10,383 bases of DNA, taken from contig DIXG01000081.1 of assembly GCA_002436005.1 (NCBI GenBank), forward strand, positions 1-10,383, read 5' to 3'. This document shows, piece after piece, positions 1-6,224 of the stretch (position 1 is the stretch's first letter; each line of letters starts with the position of its first letter). Position numbers and translations under genes: made by a program. Under the pieces are notes generated by a model. That model searched no databases and was not told where the DNA came from. It saw only the letters and a program-made list of their open reading frames with translations. The DNA is from Anaerolineaceae bacterium UBA6086 (GTDB taxonomy: Bacteria > Chloroflexota > Anaerolineae > Anaerolineales > Anaerolineaceae).

Positions 1-1697
1 ACACAGGTGGCGTAATCAGGTTTGACGGTGCCTGCCAGGATGCCGGGTTCTTCACGAAATTGCCGCCGGATTTCCTCAATCATGTCAAAGGCATTGTGGG
101 TCACGGAGAGCATCGTCAGCGCACTGAAGAGGGGCGGCGTCATCGCACCCAGGAAAACGCCAGCGACAACGATTGGATCACGCAGGCTCATGTTGACCTC
201 AGCACCAGAGGCAGTGACAACTTCGGCATAAGCAGCAAACAATGCCAGCACGGTCAGCGCTGCGGCACTGATGCTGAAGCCTTTGGTAATTGCCTTGGCA
301 GTATTCCCGGCCGAATCCAGCACATCCGCCTTCTCAATGACCTCTGCGTCCATGCCAGCCATTTCAGCGATACCTCGGGCGTTATCCACAATCGGGCCGT
401 AGGCATCTGCCGAGACAATCATGCCGCTGATTGAGAGCATTCCCACCGCGCTGATGCCAATGCCATAGATGCCGGGCAGACCACCTGCAACGCCAAGATA
501 ATAAGAAAGCAGAGTCGCAATGGCTATGCCGATCACTGAGGGAACGATACTCACCAGGCCGTAACTGAAACCGGTGATAATGTTGATTGCCGCACCGGAT
601 TCCGAGACCCGGGCTGTTTCCAGCACAGGTTTGAAGCGATCTGAGGTGAAATAATCTGAGGTGAAACCAATCACCACACCTACCACCAAACCGGTCAGTG
701 TCGCCCATAAAACGCCAACTTTGACATCACTGAGGAGAACAAGCCCTGTCACCATTGCACCAAAAATGACCGTGGTGATGATCGTGCCAAAATTCAGGGC
801 TGGGCCTGGCATCCCATTTTTGCCAACACGGACAAACTGGATGCCAATCAGGGAAGCAAAAATACCCAGTGTGCACAGGATCAGGGGGAGGACAGTGTAT
901 TGATATTCCAGAGCTGCACCCAGGGAGGATCCCAGCAGCATGACTGCGACAGTTGAGGCAACATAACTGTCGAAAATGTCCGCGCCCATGCCTGCAACAT
1001 CACCCACATTGTCACCTACGTTGTCTGCCACAACAGCCGGATTGCGTGGATCATCTTCAGGGATACCGACTTCGACCTTACCCACCAGGTCAGCAGCGAT
1101 GTCCGCTGTTTTGGTGTAAATGCCACCGCCAGCCTTCGCAAGAAGAGCCAGGGCAGAGGCGCCAAAGCTGAATCCCAGAACGACTTCAGCGCTGTCGGTC
1201 AGCAAGAAGAGAATGCTCATACCCATGACCGCCAACCCAACCATCGCCAAACCCATCACAGAACCAGCATAGAAGGACAATCTAAACGCCTTATTGAGCG
1301 ACTCATTGGCAGCGGTTGCTGTGCGCACATTGGCTTCAACAGCAATCCCCATGCCCATGTATCCTGCCACTGCCGAACACAATGCGCCGCCCACAAAAGC
1401 AGCCGCCATGATCAAGCCGCTCGTTGGCGAAAAGCTAACCTTTTCCTGGGCAACCTCCGACAGATCAAAGCTGAAGACCACGGCAATGATAAAACCGAGG
1501 ATCACAGCAACGATGGTCAGGGCAAGATAAAGCCGCTTCAGATACGCCTTTGCGCCTTCACGAATCCAGGAGGCAACTTCCTGGGCTCGCGCAGTGCCAG
1601 GATCTTGTTTCTTTACCCAATAGTATAAATAGGATGCAACCCCAATGGATATGAGGCTGGCAACCAGACTGATATAAAGCCAAGTTTGTTCCGTCAT
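1..1697 (-). CDS. hppA: K+-independent H+-translocating membrane pyrophosphatase, C-terminus cut off
   Basis: This is an integral membrane pump that couples hydrolysis of cytosolic pyrophosphate to ion transport out of the cell. About 565 residues are visible of a family that is usually 670 to 750 long; the rest lies beyond base 1. Diagnostic motifs are present: GGGIYTKTADIAADLVGKVE near residues 186-205, then DDPRNPAVVADNVGDNVGDV with its Asp-rich Mg-PPi-binding residues, and REEPGI near the cut end. In the stretch GNTAKAITKG, Lys is residue 468 (bases 294-296) and Thr follows three residues later (285-287). In this family Lys and Thr at these sites mark K+-independent, proton-pumping enzymes, whereas K+-dependent ones carry Ala and Gly/Ala. 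The start is ATG 1695-1697, with AGGAG about 10 bases upstream. The gene lies 63 bases after the 253-residue gene on the same strand with no terminator seen, so co-transcription is likely. The family call is very secure; ion specificity is inferred from the motif. Confidence 0.96.
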   Translation of the reverse strand, partial: MTEQTWLYISLVASLISIGVASYLYYWVKKQDPGTARAQEVASWIREGAKAYLKRLYLALTIVAVILGFIIAVVFSFDLSEVAQEKVSFSPTSGLIMAAAFVGGALCSAVAGYMGMGIAVEANVRTATAANESLNKAFRLSFYAGSVMGLAMVGLAVMGMSILFLLTDSAEVVLGFSFGASALALLAKAGGGIYTKTADIAADLVGKVEVGIPEDDPRNPAVVADNVGDNVGDVAGMGADIFDSYVASTVAVMLLGSSLGAALEYQYTVLPLILCTLGIFASLIGIQFVRVGKNGMPGPALNFGTIITTVIFGAMVTGLVLLSDVKVGVLWATLTGLVVGVVIGFTSDYFTSDRFKPVLETARVSESGAAINIITGFSYGLVSIVPSVIGIAIATLLSYYLGVAGGLPGIYGIGISAVGMLSISGMIVSADAYGPIVDNARGIAEMAGMDAEVIEKADVLDSAGNTAKAITKGFSISAAALTVLALFAAYAEVVTASGAEVNMSLRDPIVVAGVFLGAMTPPLFSALTMLSVTHNAFDMIEEIRRQFREEPGILAGTVKPDYATC

Positions 1698-1760
1698 CTA
1701 ACATCTACTCCTAAAAAATAAGTGATTACAGCCAAGCTAAATTGACTGCTGGATTAATGC

Positions 1761-2522
1761 CTACATATTGGCAGAACGCCACCAACGATAATTGTTCACC
1801 TTCAGGGCATCTGCGCTGGGCATCGGGTAAAAAGTCAGTGCCGATTCATTCCCAACATAGAATCCGTTTTGGACGGTGCGATAGGCGAGCGTCGCCGGGC
1901 TGGCACGATCCACCATTTTCGTGGCAACCGGTTTGGTTTTCAGGTCTCGCAGCACTTCCCGTAAGTGATCCATATTTGAGTAAGGCAGATCTCCAATCTC
2001 GCCCATTTCAGGATCTTCTGCCAGCTCGCCAAGGCGTAACTCAGTAAAGGCAATTGCCGGCAGCGTTACAAGCGAGGTGGGATTTCTCACGATCAGGTCG
2101 AAAAATTCCACTGCATTCAACCGGCTGGCGACCAGGGGTGTGACCGGGACGATCTCTTTGTAAAGATGTAATCCGCCGTTCATTGCAGGCACTTCGTCGC
2201 TTGCATCCAAACCGAGCGTCCTACCGTCCTGCGTTGACAGGTAGAGCTTACCCAGAGCTGAGATATCCACATGCTCCAGCACGCGATAAACACTGATGTA
2301 GATGGACGATTTGGGTGAGCCATCCTCATGGGGAACACACCGTGATAATCCCTCTTCAATTCGGAAGTATTTGCTGCGAAATGCTGGATCAACCTCAAAG
2401 AAAATCGCCTGACCGCTGGATTTCTTCTTGGTCCCGACAGCATAATAACTGCCGAATTCTTCTGGGTCCAACATCGATGCAATCAACGCTTCTGGCACAA
2501 GAGATAAATATAAATGAACCAT
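1761..2522 (-). CDS. uncharacterised 253-residue soluble protein upstream of hppA
   Basis: I do not recognise this family. The protein has no signal peptide, no clear membrane helix and no Cys or His metal cluster. It is a mixed, mostly hydrophilic sequence with beta-rich stretches in the first 130 residues (for example IYISVYRVLEHV and GKLYLSTQDGRTLGL). An acidic segment near residue 185 (LAEDPEMGEIGD) is followed by a basic helix-like stretch (REVLRDLKTKPVATK). The C-terminus is aromatic and basic (NNYRWWRSANM). The start is well supported: ATG 2520-2522 with AGGAGG at 2532-2537, nine bases upstream, and an extended -10 box about 80 bases upstream. The stop is TAG at 1761-1763. It precedes hppA by 63 bases on the same strand, so it may be co-expressed with the pump; whether it acts with it is unknown. 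That it is a real gene is likely; its function is open. Confidence 0.85.
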   Translation of the reverse strand: MVHLYLSLVPEALIASMLDPEEFGSYYAVGTKKKSSGQAIFFEVDPAFRSKYFRIEEGLSRCVPHEDGSPKSSIYISVYRVLEHVDISALGKLYLSTQDGRTLGLDASDEVPAMNGGLHLYKEIVPVTPLVASRLNAVEFFDLIVRNPTSLVTLPAIAFTELRLGELAEDPEMGEIGDLPYSNMDHLREVLRDLKTKPVATKMVDRASPATLAYRTVQNGFYVGNESALTFYPMPSADALKVNNYRWWRSANM

Positions 2523-2531
2523 TTCTTTTTG

Positions 2532-2537
2532 CCTCCT
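2532..2537 (-). promoter_or_regulatory. ribosome binding site of the 253-residue gene
   Basis: The minus strand reads AGGAGG here, nine bases before ATG 2520-2522. This perfect Shine-Dalgarno core fixes the start of the uncharacterised gene and shows that it is translated as its own cistron. Confidence 0.8.
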
Positions 2538-2599
2538 ATAGTATTTTCCAGATCATTCATAAAACAAGATTCTGGAGGGAAAATTTCAGAAATCAATTA

Positions 2600-2608
2600 A
2601 TTATACCA
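2600..2608 (-). promoter_or_regulatory. extended -10 promoter of the 253-residue gene and possibly hppA
   Basis: The minus strand reads TGGTATAAT, a perfect -10 hexamer (2600-2605) preceded by the TGn extension used by promoters that lack a good -35. No convincing -35 was found 16 to 18 bases upstream. Transcription would begin near 2593, giving a leader of about 70 bases before ATG 2522. This suggests that the 253-residue gene and hppA can be expressed independently of the Trp-controlled gene upstream. Confidence 0.55.
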
Positions 2609-2656
2609 CCGCAATCGCGCCCTAAATCATGCCATTTTGAATTTACATCACACCAT

Positions 2657-2685
2657 CGTCCCTCCTGAATCAATCAGAGGGGACG
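2657..2685. repeat. inverted repeat in the trpB2 to 253-residue gene spacer
   Basis: Two 12-base arms, 2657-2668 (CGTCCCTCCTGA) and 2674-2685 (TCAGAGGGGACG), flank a five-base loop. They pair with one mismatch and one G-U pair. The hairpin lies 34 bases past the trpB2 stop and could act as an mRNA 3' end or a weak terminator. No run of T follows it on either strand, so it is not a standard intrinsic terminator. Apart from this and the extended -10 box, I see nothing else in the 2523-2718 spacer. Confidence 0.5.
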
Positions 2686-2718
2686 GTTTGGAGAAGAAAC
2701 TCTTTGATGCAAAAACAT

Positions 2719-4089
2719 TTAGGATAAGTTGACCACCGGGAGATTCTTTCGGATCTGTTCGTGGGTGATTTCCAGTGTGGCATCGACCACCTTGCCCTGA
2801 TGATATGCATCATAAGCAGACAGGTCCAGCAAGCCATGCCCGGAGAGATTGAAGAGGATCACGCGTTCTTCGCCCTTTTCTTTCGCATCCAGGGCTTCAA
2901 TGATCGCTGCTCGAATAGCATGTGCCGATTCAGGTGCAGGAACGATTCCTTCAGCCTGGGCAAATTGAATTGCTGCCGCAAAGGTTTCTGGTTGGGGTAC
3001 AGCCACAGCCTCAACCAGCCCTGCCTCATAAAGCATGCAGATCTGGGGCGCCATGCCGTGATAGCGCAATCCACCAGCGTGAATTGGGGCTGGAATGAAA
3101 TCGTGACCCAAGGTGAACATTTTCAAAATCGGCGCCATTTTGGCGGTATCCCCATAATCAAAAGCATACAGTCCCCGGGTGAGCGTTGGCGTGGCTGTGG
3201 GTTCCACAGCAATAAGCCGCGTGTTTTTACCTGCAGTCAGGTTTTGCTGCAGGAAGGGGAAAGCAATCCCGCCAAAATTGGATCCACCCCCCACACAGCC
3301 GATCACAACATCAGGATATTCATCCGCCATCTCCATCTGCTTCAAACTTTCCTGCCCGATCACAGTTTGATGCAAGAGCACATGATTCAAGACGGAACCG
3401 AGGCTGTATTTTTTCTTACCGCCCGATTTTACAGCCGCCTCAACTGCCTCTGAGATGGCAATCCCCAAAGAGCCCGGTGTATCCGGCATTTCCCGTCTGA
3501 TCTTTCGACCATAATCCGTCTCTTCTGATGGACTGGCGTAGACTTCCGCATCATAACTCTGCATGATGATCCGCCGATAGGGTTTTTGCTCGTAAGATCC
3601 CCTGACCATAAAGACTTCCAGATTCATATCAAAGAATCGGCACGAAACAGCCAGTGCAGAGCCCCACTGTCCAGCACCAGTTTCCGTGGTCAGCGATTTT
3701 GTCCCATCGATCTTATTATAATAAGCCTGCGCAACCGCAGTATTGCCCTTGTGGCTGCCTGTAATGGACGCGCCTTCGTTTTTGTAATAGATATGGGCGG
3801 GGGTTCCCAGCATCTTTTCCAGCCGACGGGCGCGCATCAGGGGGGTTGGACGCCAAAGCTTGTAAATCTCCCGAACTTCCTCAGGAATATCGATATACCT
3901 ATCCATGCTCAATTCTTGCTCAATCAAAGACATCGGGAACAAAACATTGAGAAATTCGGGTGTGATCAGCTCTTTGGTCTGAGGATTCAGTACCGGTGTT
4001 GGCTCAATCGGCATATCTGCCCTGACGTTGTACCATTGTTTTGGAAGGTCTTGCTCGCTCAACAGATATTTATATTGTTCTTGTGACAT
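2719..4089 (-). CDS. trpB: tryptophan synthase beta chain, TrpB2 type
   Basis: This is a PLP enzyme that condenses indole with serine to form tryptophan. At 456 residues with a long N-terminal extension it fits the TrpB2 class rather than the roughly 400-residue TrpB1 that pairs tightly with TrpA. The PLP Schiff-base lysine is Lys114 in GSHKGN. The catalytic Glu region is ETGAGQWG at 136-143, the PLP phosphate loop is GGGSN at 267-271, and FNLSGHGLLDL lies near the C-terminus. Start ATG 4087-4089 has GGAGGT five bases upstream. No trpA or other trp gene is visible. TrpB2 proteins are thought to salvage free indole or work with other indole suppliers, so an orphan gene is normal for the class. 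The Trp T-box directly upstream indicates induction when uncharged tRNA-Trp accumulates, which independently supports the tryptophan assignment. Confidence 0.95.
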   Translation of the reverse strand: MSQEQYKYLLSEQDLPKQWYNVRADMPIEPTPVLNPQTKELITPEFLNVLFPMSLIEQELSMDRYIDIPEEVREIYKLWRPTPLMRARRLEKMLGTPAHIYYKNEGASITGSHKGNTAVAQAYYNKIDGTKSLTTETGAGQWGSALAVSCRFFDMNLEVFMVRGSYEQKPYRRIIMQSYDAEVYASPSEETDYGRKIRREMPDTPGSLGIAISEAVEAAVKSGGKKKYSLGSVLNHVLLHQTVIGQESLKQMEMADEYPDVVIGCVGGGSNFGGIAFPFLQQNLTAGKNTRLIAVEPTATPTLTRGLYAFDYGDTAKMAPILKMFTLGHDFIPAPIHAGGLRYHGMAPQICMLYEAGLVEAVAVPQPETFAAAIQFAQAEGIVPAPESAHAIRAAIIEALDAKEKGEERVILFNLSGHGLLDLSAYDAYHQGKVVDATLEITHEQIRKNLPVVNLS

Positions 4090-4148
4090 TTTTTACCTCC
4101 AGGTCTGATAAGGATTAGATATTTGCCAGAGTAATGAGTAGAGGAATT

Positions 4149-4181
4149 AAAAAAGCGCTCATCCCAGATTGGGACGAACGC
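4149..4181 (-). terminator. T-box attenuator terminator before trpB2
   Basis: On the minus strand GCGTTCGTCCCA (4170-4181) pairs over its full 12 bases, with two G-U pairs, with TGGGATGAGCGC (4155-4166) across a three-base loop. Six T follow directly (4149-4154). The 5' arm is also the 3' side of the T-box antiterminator, so the two structures exclude each other. It ends transcription about 60 bases before the trpB2 start when tRNA-Trp is charged. Confidence 0.93.
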
Positions 4182-4473
4182 ATTGTCCGTGGTGCCACCC
4201 AGTTTAGGCAACCCTTTAAACAAAAAACCCGTTGATGATGCAACAGGAAAAGGCCAGCCTCACTCATTACTCAGGTACTGCAATAACTTGCGTATACCCT
4301 TCACCCTGATAACGGCGGTGTGTCCGTTTGAAGCTAATCGTTGCCTTTCGCTTCAAAAACTCCGAGGACCATTCAACACCAGCGTGTGTGCAGCTTCTCA
4401 CCATCCGCTGCTCTCTGTGACACCGTTTCAGTGCCTACTCTTCCTCATCAACATCTGTATTTATCAAATTGTT
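4155..4473 (-). ncRNA. tryptophan-specific T-box riboswitch leader
   Basis: The leader senses uncharged tRNA-Trp and controls read-through into trpB2. Stem I features are visible. GAGGA (4442-4446) can pair with TCCTC (4364-4368) to close the specifier loop. The AGTA loop-E motif is at 4436-4439, the specifier TGG (Trp) at 4369-4371, AGAGA at 4412-4416, and the distal hairpin GCAGC/GCTGC is at 4407-4411 and 4390-4394 around GGATGGTGAGAA. The conserved T-box sequence GGGTGGCACC is at 4191-4200. Its TGGC (4194-4197) would pair with a tRNA 3' end GCCA, which fits the G discriminator base of bacterial tRNA-Trp. The antiterminator and terminator share 4170-4181. The RNA explains the otherwise gene-free stretch 4090-4473. 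I am very sure of the class and confident of the Trp specificity. Confidence 0.95.
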
Positions 4474-4479
4474 ATCCCA

Positions 4480-4507
4480 ATTATAGGCAAGGTGTCTAAT
4501 TTGTCAA
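4480..4507 (-). promoter_or_regulatory. sigma70-type promoter of the T-box/trpB2 transcript
   Basis: The minus strand has a perfect -35 TTGACA (4502-4507), a 16-base spacer and a perfect -10 TATAAT (4480-4485). Transcription would start near 4473, just upstream of Stem I. A promoter this strong with control placed downstream is typical of attenuation. A two-copy 15-base repeat abuts the -35 on its upstream side. Confidence 0.88.
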
Positions 4508-4537
4508 GAGTATAATGTGACAGAGTATAATGTGACA
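4508..4537. repeat. perfect 15-base tandem repeat, two copies, beside the T-box promoter
   Basis: GAGTATAATGTGACA occurs at 4508-4522 and again at 4523-4537 without a gap or mismatch. Each copy holds TATAAT on the plus strand (4511-4516 and 4526-4531). The array lies between the -35 of the leftward T-box promoter and the rightward flavocytochrome gene. It may be a paired binding site, a duplicated -10 element for the rightward gene, or a chance slippage duplication. Confidence 0.8.
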
Positions 4538-4587
4538 GTGACTTGTTTTTCAACACCCTCATCAACCGAATTTTGAAAAATTTCGGG

Positions 4588-4593
4588 TAAAAT
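4588..4593 (+). promoter_or_regulatory. candidate -10 box for the flavocytochrome gene
   Basis: TAAAAT at 4588-4593 follows TTTCGGG, and a TTGAAA at 4573-4578 lies too close to serve as a normal -35. Initiation near 4600 would give a leader of about 45 bases. A similar arrangement (TGAAAAATT, then TTTCGG, then an A/T-rich hexamer) precedes the gene at 7496. The TATAAT copies at 4511 and 4526 are alternatives. Confidence 0.35.
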
Positions 4594-4633
4594 TATAGGG
4601 ATGGCATATTAAAACGGTCCGGATTATTTGTTG

Positions 4634-4639
4634 AAGGAG
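4634..4639 (+). promoter_or_regulatory. ribosome binding site that decides a TTG start
   Basis: AAGGAG lies six bases ahead of TTG 4646-4648. It falls inside the longer reading frame that begins at TTG 4628, so the downstream TTG, which gives an MKKKTL start, is the better choice. Confidence 0.7.
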
Positions 4640-4645
4640 AGACGA

Positions 4646-5968
4646 TTGAAAAAGAAAACACTAACTTATCTTTATTTGGCAGTCTACGTCTTGATGGTTT
4701 TTTTGCCGCTTGTGCTCCTGATGATCTTCCCACGTCCAGAAGGGCGTGAATTTTTACGGGAAATCTCAGTTGCGCTTGGTTTCCTGGCAATGGCATTACT
4801 GGGATTGCAGACCATCCCCACATCGCGCTTGAAATTCTTCACGAAAGCCTTTCCGATGGAAACGCTGTATGACATCCATCATAAGCTTTCTATCTTCACA
4901 TTTGTGATTGCCCTGGCGCATCCCATCTTGTTGTTCATCAACAATCCCAATACACTCCAGCTGCTGAACCTGGTGACTGCGCCGTGGCGTGCACGAGCAG
5001 CTGTGCTTTCTGTGTTGGCGATGATGATTCTTGTGCTCACATCGGTCTGGCGAGAGGTGATGAAAGTCAAGTATGATGTTTGGCGCTGGATACATGATGG
5101 GCTGGCATTCTTGGCAATTGGCTTAGGCATCTTCCACATGTTCAAAGTCAATTACTATATGTCCTTGACCTATCAAAAGGTGCTCTGGTTGACCCTAACA
5201 GGCATTTGGGTTGCAATCATTCTTTATATCCGCGTGGTTCGTCCTGTGCTGATGCTCAAACGACCCTATGTGGTCGAGCGAGTTGTGGAGGAGCTGGGAG
5301 ACTCCTGGTCGCTTTACGTCCGGCCTGATGGGCACAAAGGTTTCAAATTCCAGGCAGGGCAGTTTGCCTGGATCACAACAGAATCCCCGTTCATCTTCCG
5401 GGAAAACCCCTTCTCCTTTTCTACAAGCTCGGATTGTGAGGACGGTCTGGTAGGGTTTACCATCAAGGAGTTAGGTGATTTCACCAGCACGATCAAAGAC
5501 CTGAAGCCAGGTGACCGGATATATGTGGATGGACCCTATGGCACCTTCAACCTTGATGAGCATTATGATAGCCAGTTGGTGCTGATTGCGGGGGGGATTG
5601 GCTCTGCGCCTGTGATGAGTATTCTGCGCACCATGCGAGATCGCGGTCGAAAACGACCAGTGGTTTTCTTCTATGGAAATCCGACCTGGGAAACGATCAT
5701 TTATCGTGATGAACTGGCTGAAATGGAAAAAACAATCAACCTTAAAGTGGTCCATGTGTTGGAACGACCGCCAGAGGGCTGGGAAGGTGAGGCAGGTTTT
5801 ATTACTGCGGACGTTCTAAAACGACATTTGCCTGAAAATTACAAAGAATGGGAATACTTATTCTTCCTGTGCGGCCCCATGCCGATGATCCATGCTGTTG
5901 AAGGCGCACTTGCTAAAATGGATGTTTCTTCAGCCAGGATCTTCTCTGAAAAATACGAAATGGCATAA
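4646..5968 (+). CDS. NADPH oxidase/ferric reductase-type flavocytochrome b
   Basis: The protein of about 440 residues should carry electrons from NAD(P)H through FAD and two b haems across the membrane. The first 205 residues hold six hydrophobic helices. Haem-ligand His pairs are seen as HH 78-79 with H92 (AHP) in one helix, and H150 (HDG) with H164 (FHMF) in another; the 14-residue spacing is typical of the bis-haem ferric reductase domain. The FAD site is RENPFSFS at 252-259. GPYG is at 296-299, the pyridine-nucleotide loop AGGIGSAP at 315-322, and CGPMPM at 409-414. I choose TTG 4646 as start because AAGGAG (4634-4639) sits six bases before it; the in-frame TTG at 4628 has no such site. 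A tiny membrane-protein gene follows after 11 bases. The acceptor could be ferric iron, oxygen, a quinone or a periplasmic cytochrome; the sequence does not decide. Confidence 0.9.
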   Translation: MKKKTLTYLYLAVYVLMVFLPLVLLMIFPRPEGREFLREISVALGFLAMALLGLQTIPTSRLKFFTKAFPMETLYDIHHKLSIFTFVIALAHPILLFINNPNTLQLLNLVTAPWRARAAVLSVLAMMILVLTSVWREVMKVKYDVWRWIHDGLAFLAIGLGIFHMFKVNYYMSLTYQKVLWLTLTGIWVAIILYIRVVRPVLMLKRPYVVERVVEELGDSWSLYVRPDGHKGFKFQAGQFAWITTESPFIFRENPFSFSTSSDCEDGLVGFTIKELGDFTSTIKDLKPGDRIYVDGPYGTFNLDEHYDSQLVLIAGGIGSAPVMSILRTMRDRGRKRPVVFFYGNPTWETIIYRDELAEMEKTINLKVVHVLERPPEGWEGEAGFITADVLKRHLPENYKEWEYLFFLCGPMPMIHAVEGALAKMDVSSARIFSEKYEMA

Positions 5969-5979
5969 GAGGAGAAAAA

Positions 5980-6084
5980 ATGGATATAATGCATATTATT
6001 CAGCGATGGTTTGTCTTACTGACAGTCTTGTTTTGTGTTGTGCTGGCAATTCTCTTTGGGCTTCTGCAAGCAGGGATCCTCTAG
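5980..6084 (+). CDS. 34-residue single-helix membrane protein behind the flavocytochrome
   Basis: This small gene is easily missed by length cut-offs. ATG 5980-5982 follows GAGGAG (5969-5974) at five bases, and that site begins right after the TAA stop (5966-5968) of the flavocytochrome gene. The product starts MDIMHIIQRW. From residue 11 to the end it is almost wholly hydrophobic (VLLTVLFCVVLAILFGLL), giving one membrane helix with a short N-terminal part carrying one His and one Arg. The stop is TAG 6082-6084. Tight spacing and the strong binding site argue for co-translation with the flavocytochrome. By analogy with small subunits of other membrane oxidoreductases, such as CydX with cytochrome bd, it could be a stabilising subunit; this is inference. 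I do not recognise a named family. Confidence 0.7.
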   Translation: MDIMHIIQRWFVLLTVLFCVVLAILFGLLQAGIL

Positions 6085-6170
6085 GGATCGGAAAATTCTG
6101 TCACGGGTTATCTGTTCGAATTCGTTTTTATGATGACTCGAACAATCCTTTATTGATGAAGGAAAAATAT

Positions 6171-6202
6171 AAAAAAACAGGCTGCCGATTTACCGGCAGC
6201 CT
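6171..6202 (-). terminator. intrinsic terminator of the pentahaem cytochrome gene, possibly bidirectional
   Basis: AGGCTGCCG (6179-6187) and CGGCAGCCT (6194-6202) form a perfect nine-base stem with a six-base loop. Read leftward, the stem is followed by GTTTTTTT (6171-6178), a good U tract, 22 bases past the cytochrome stop. Read rightward it is followed by ATTTGCTTT, a weaker tract that could also end the flavocytochrome transcript coming from the other side. The rest of the 6085-6178 gap shows no gene. Confidence 0.88.
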
Positions 6203-6224
6203 ATTTGCTTTGATTCTCTATGAT

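Noticed and set aside
382..903. Open frames on both strands overlapping the pyrophosphatase gene
   Set aside because: The pyrophosphatase frame carries all family motifs; the others are other-frame or opposite-strand shadows without start signals.
4183..4515. Open frame on the plus strand across the T-box region
   Set aside because: It lies antisense to a structured riboswitch, has no ribosome binding site, and its product has no recognisable feature.
6073..6084. GGGATCCTCTAG, identical to part of a common cloning-vector polylinker
   Set aside because: Only 12 bases match, they fall inside the end of a plausible natural small gene, and the flanking sequence is unlike any vector.
6114..6143. 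GTTCGAATTCG with a matching TCGAAC, reminiscent of a tRNA T-arm
   Set aside because: No acceptor stem, anticodon arm or D-arm can be placed around it, and the paired arms are 18 bases apart.
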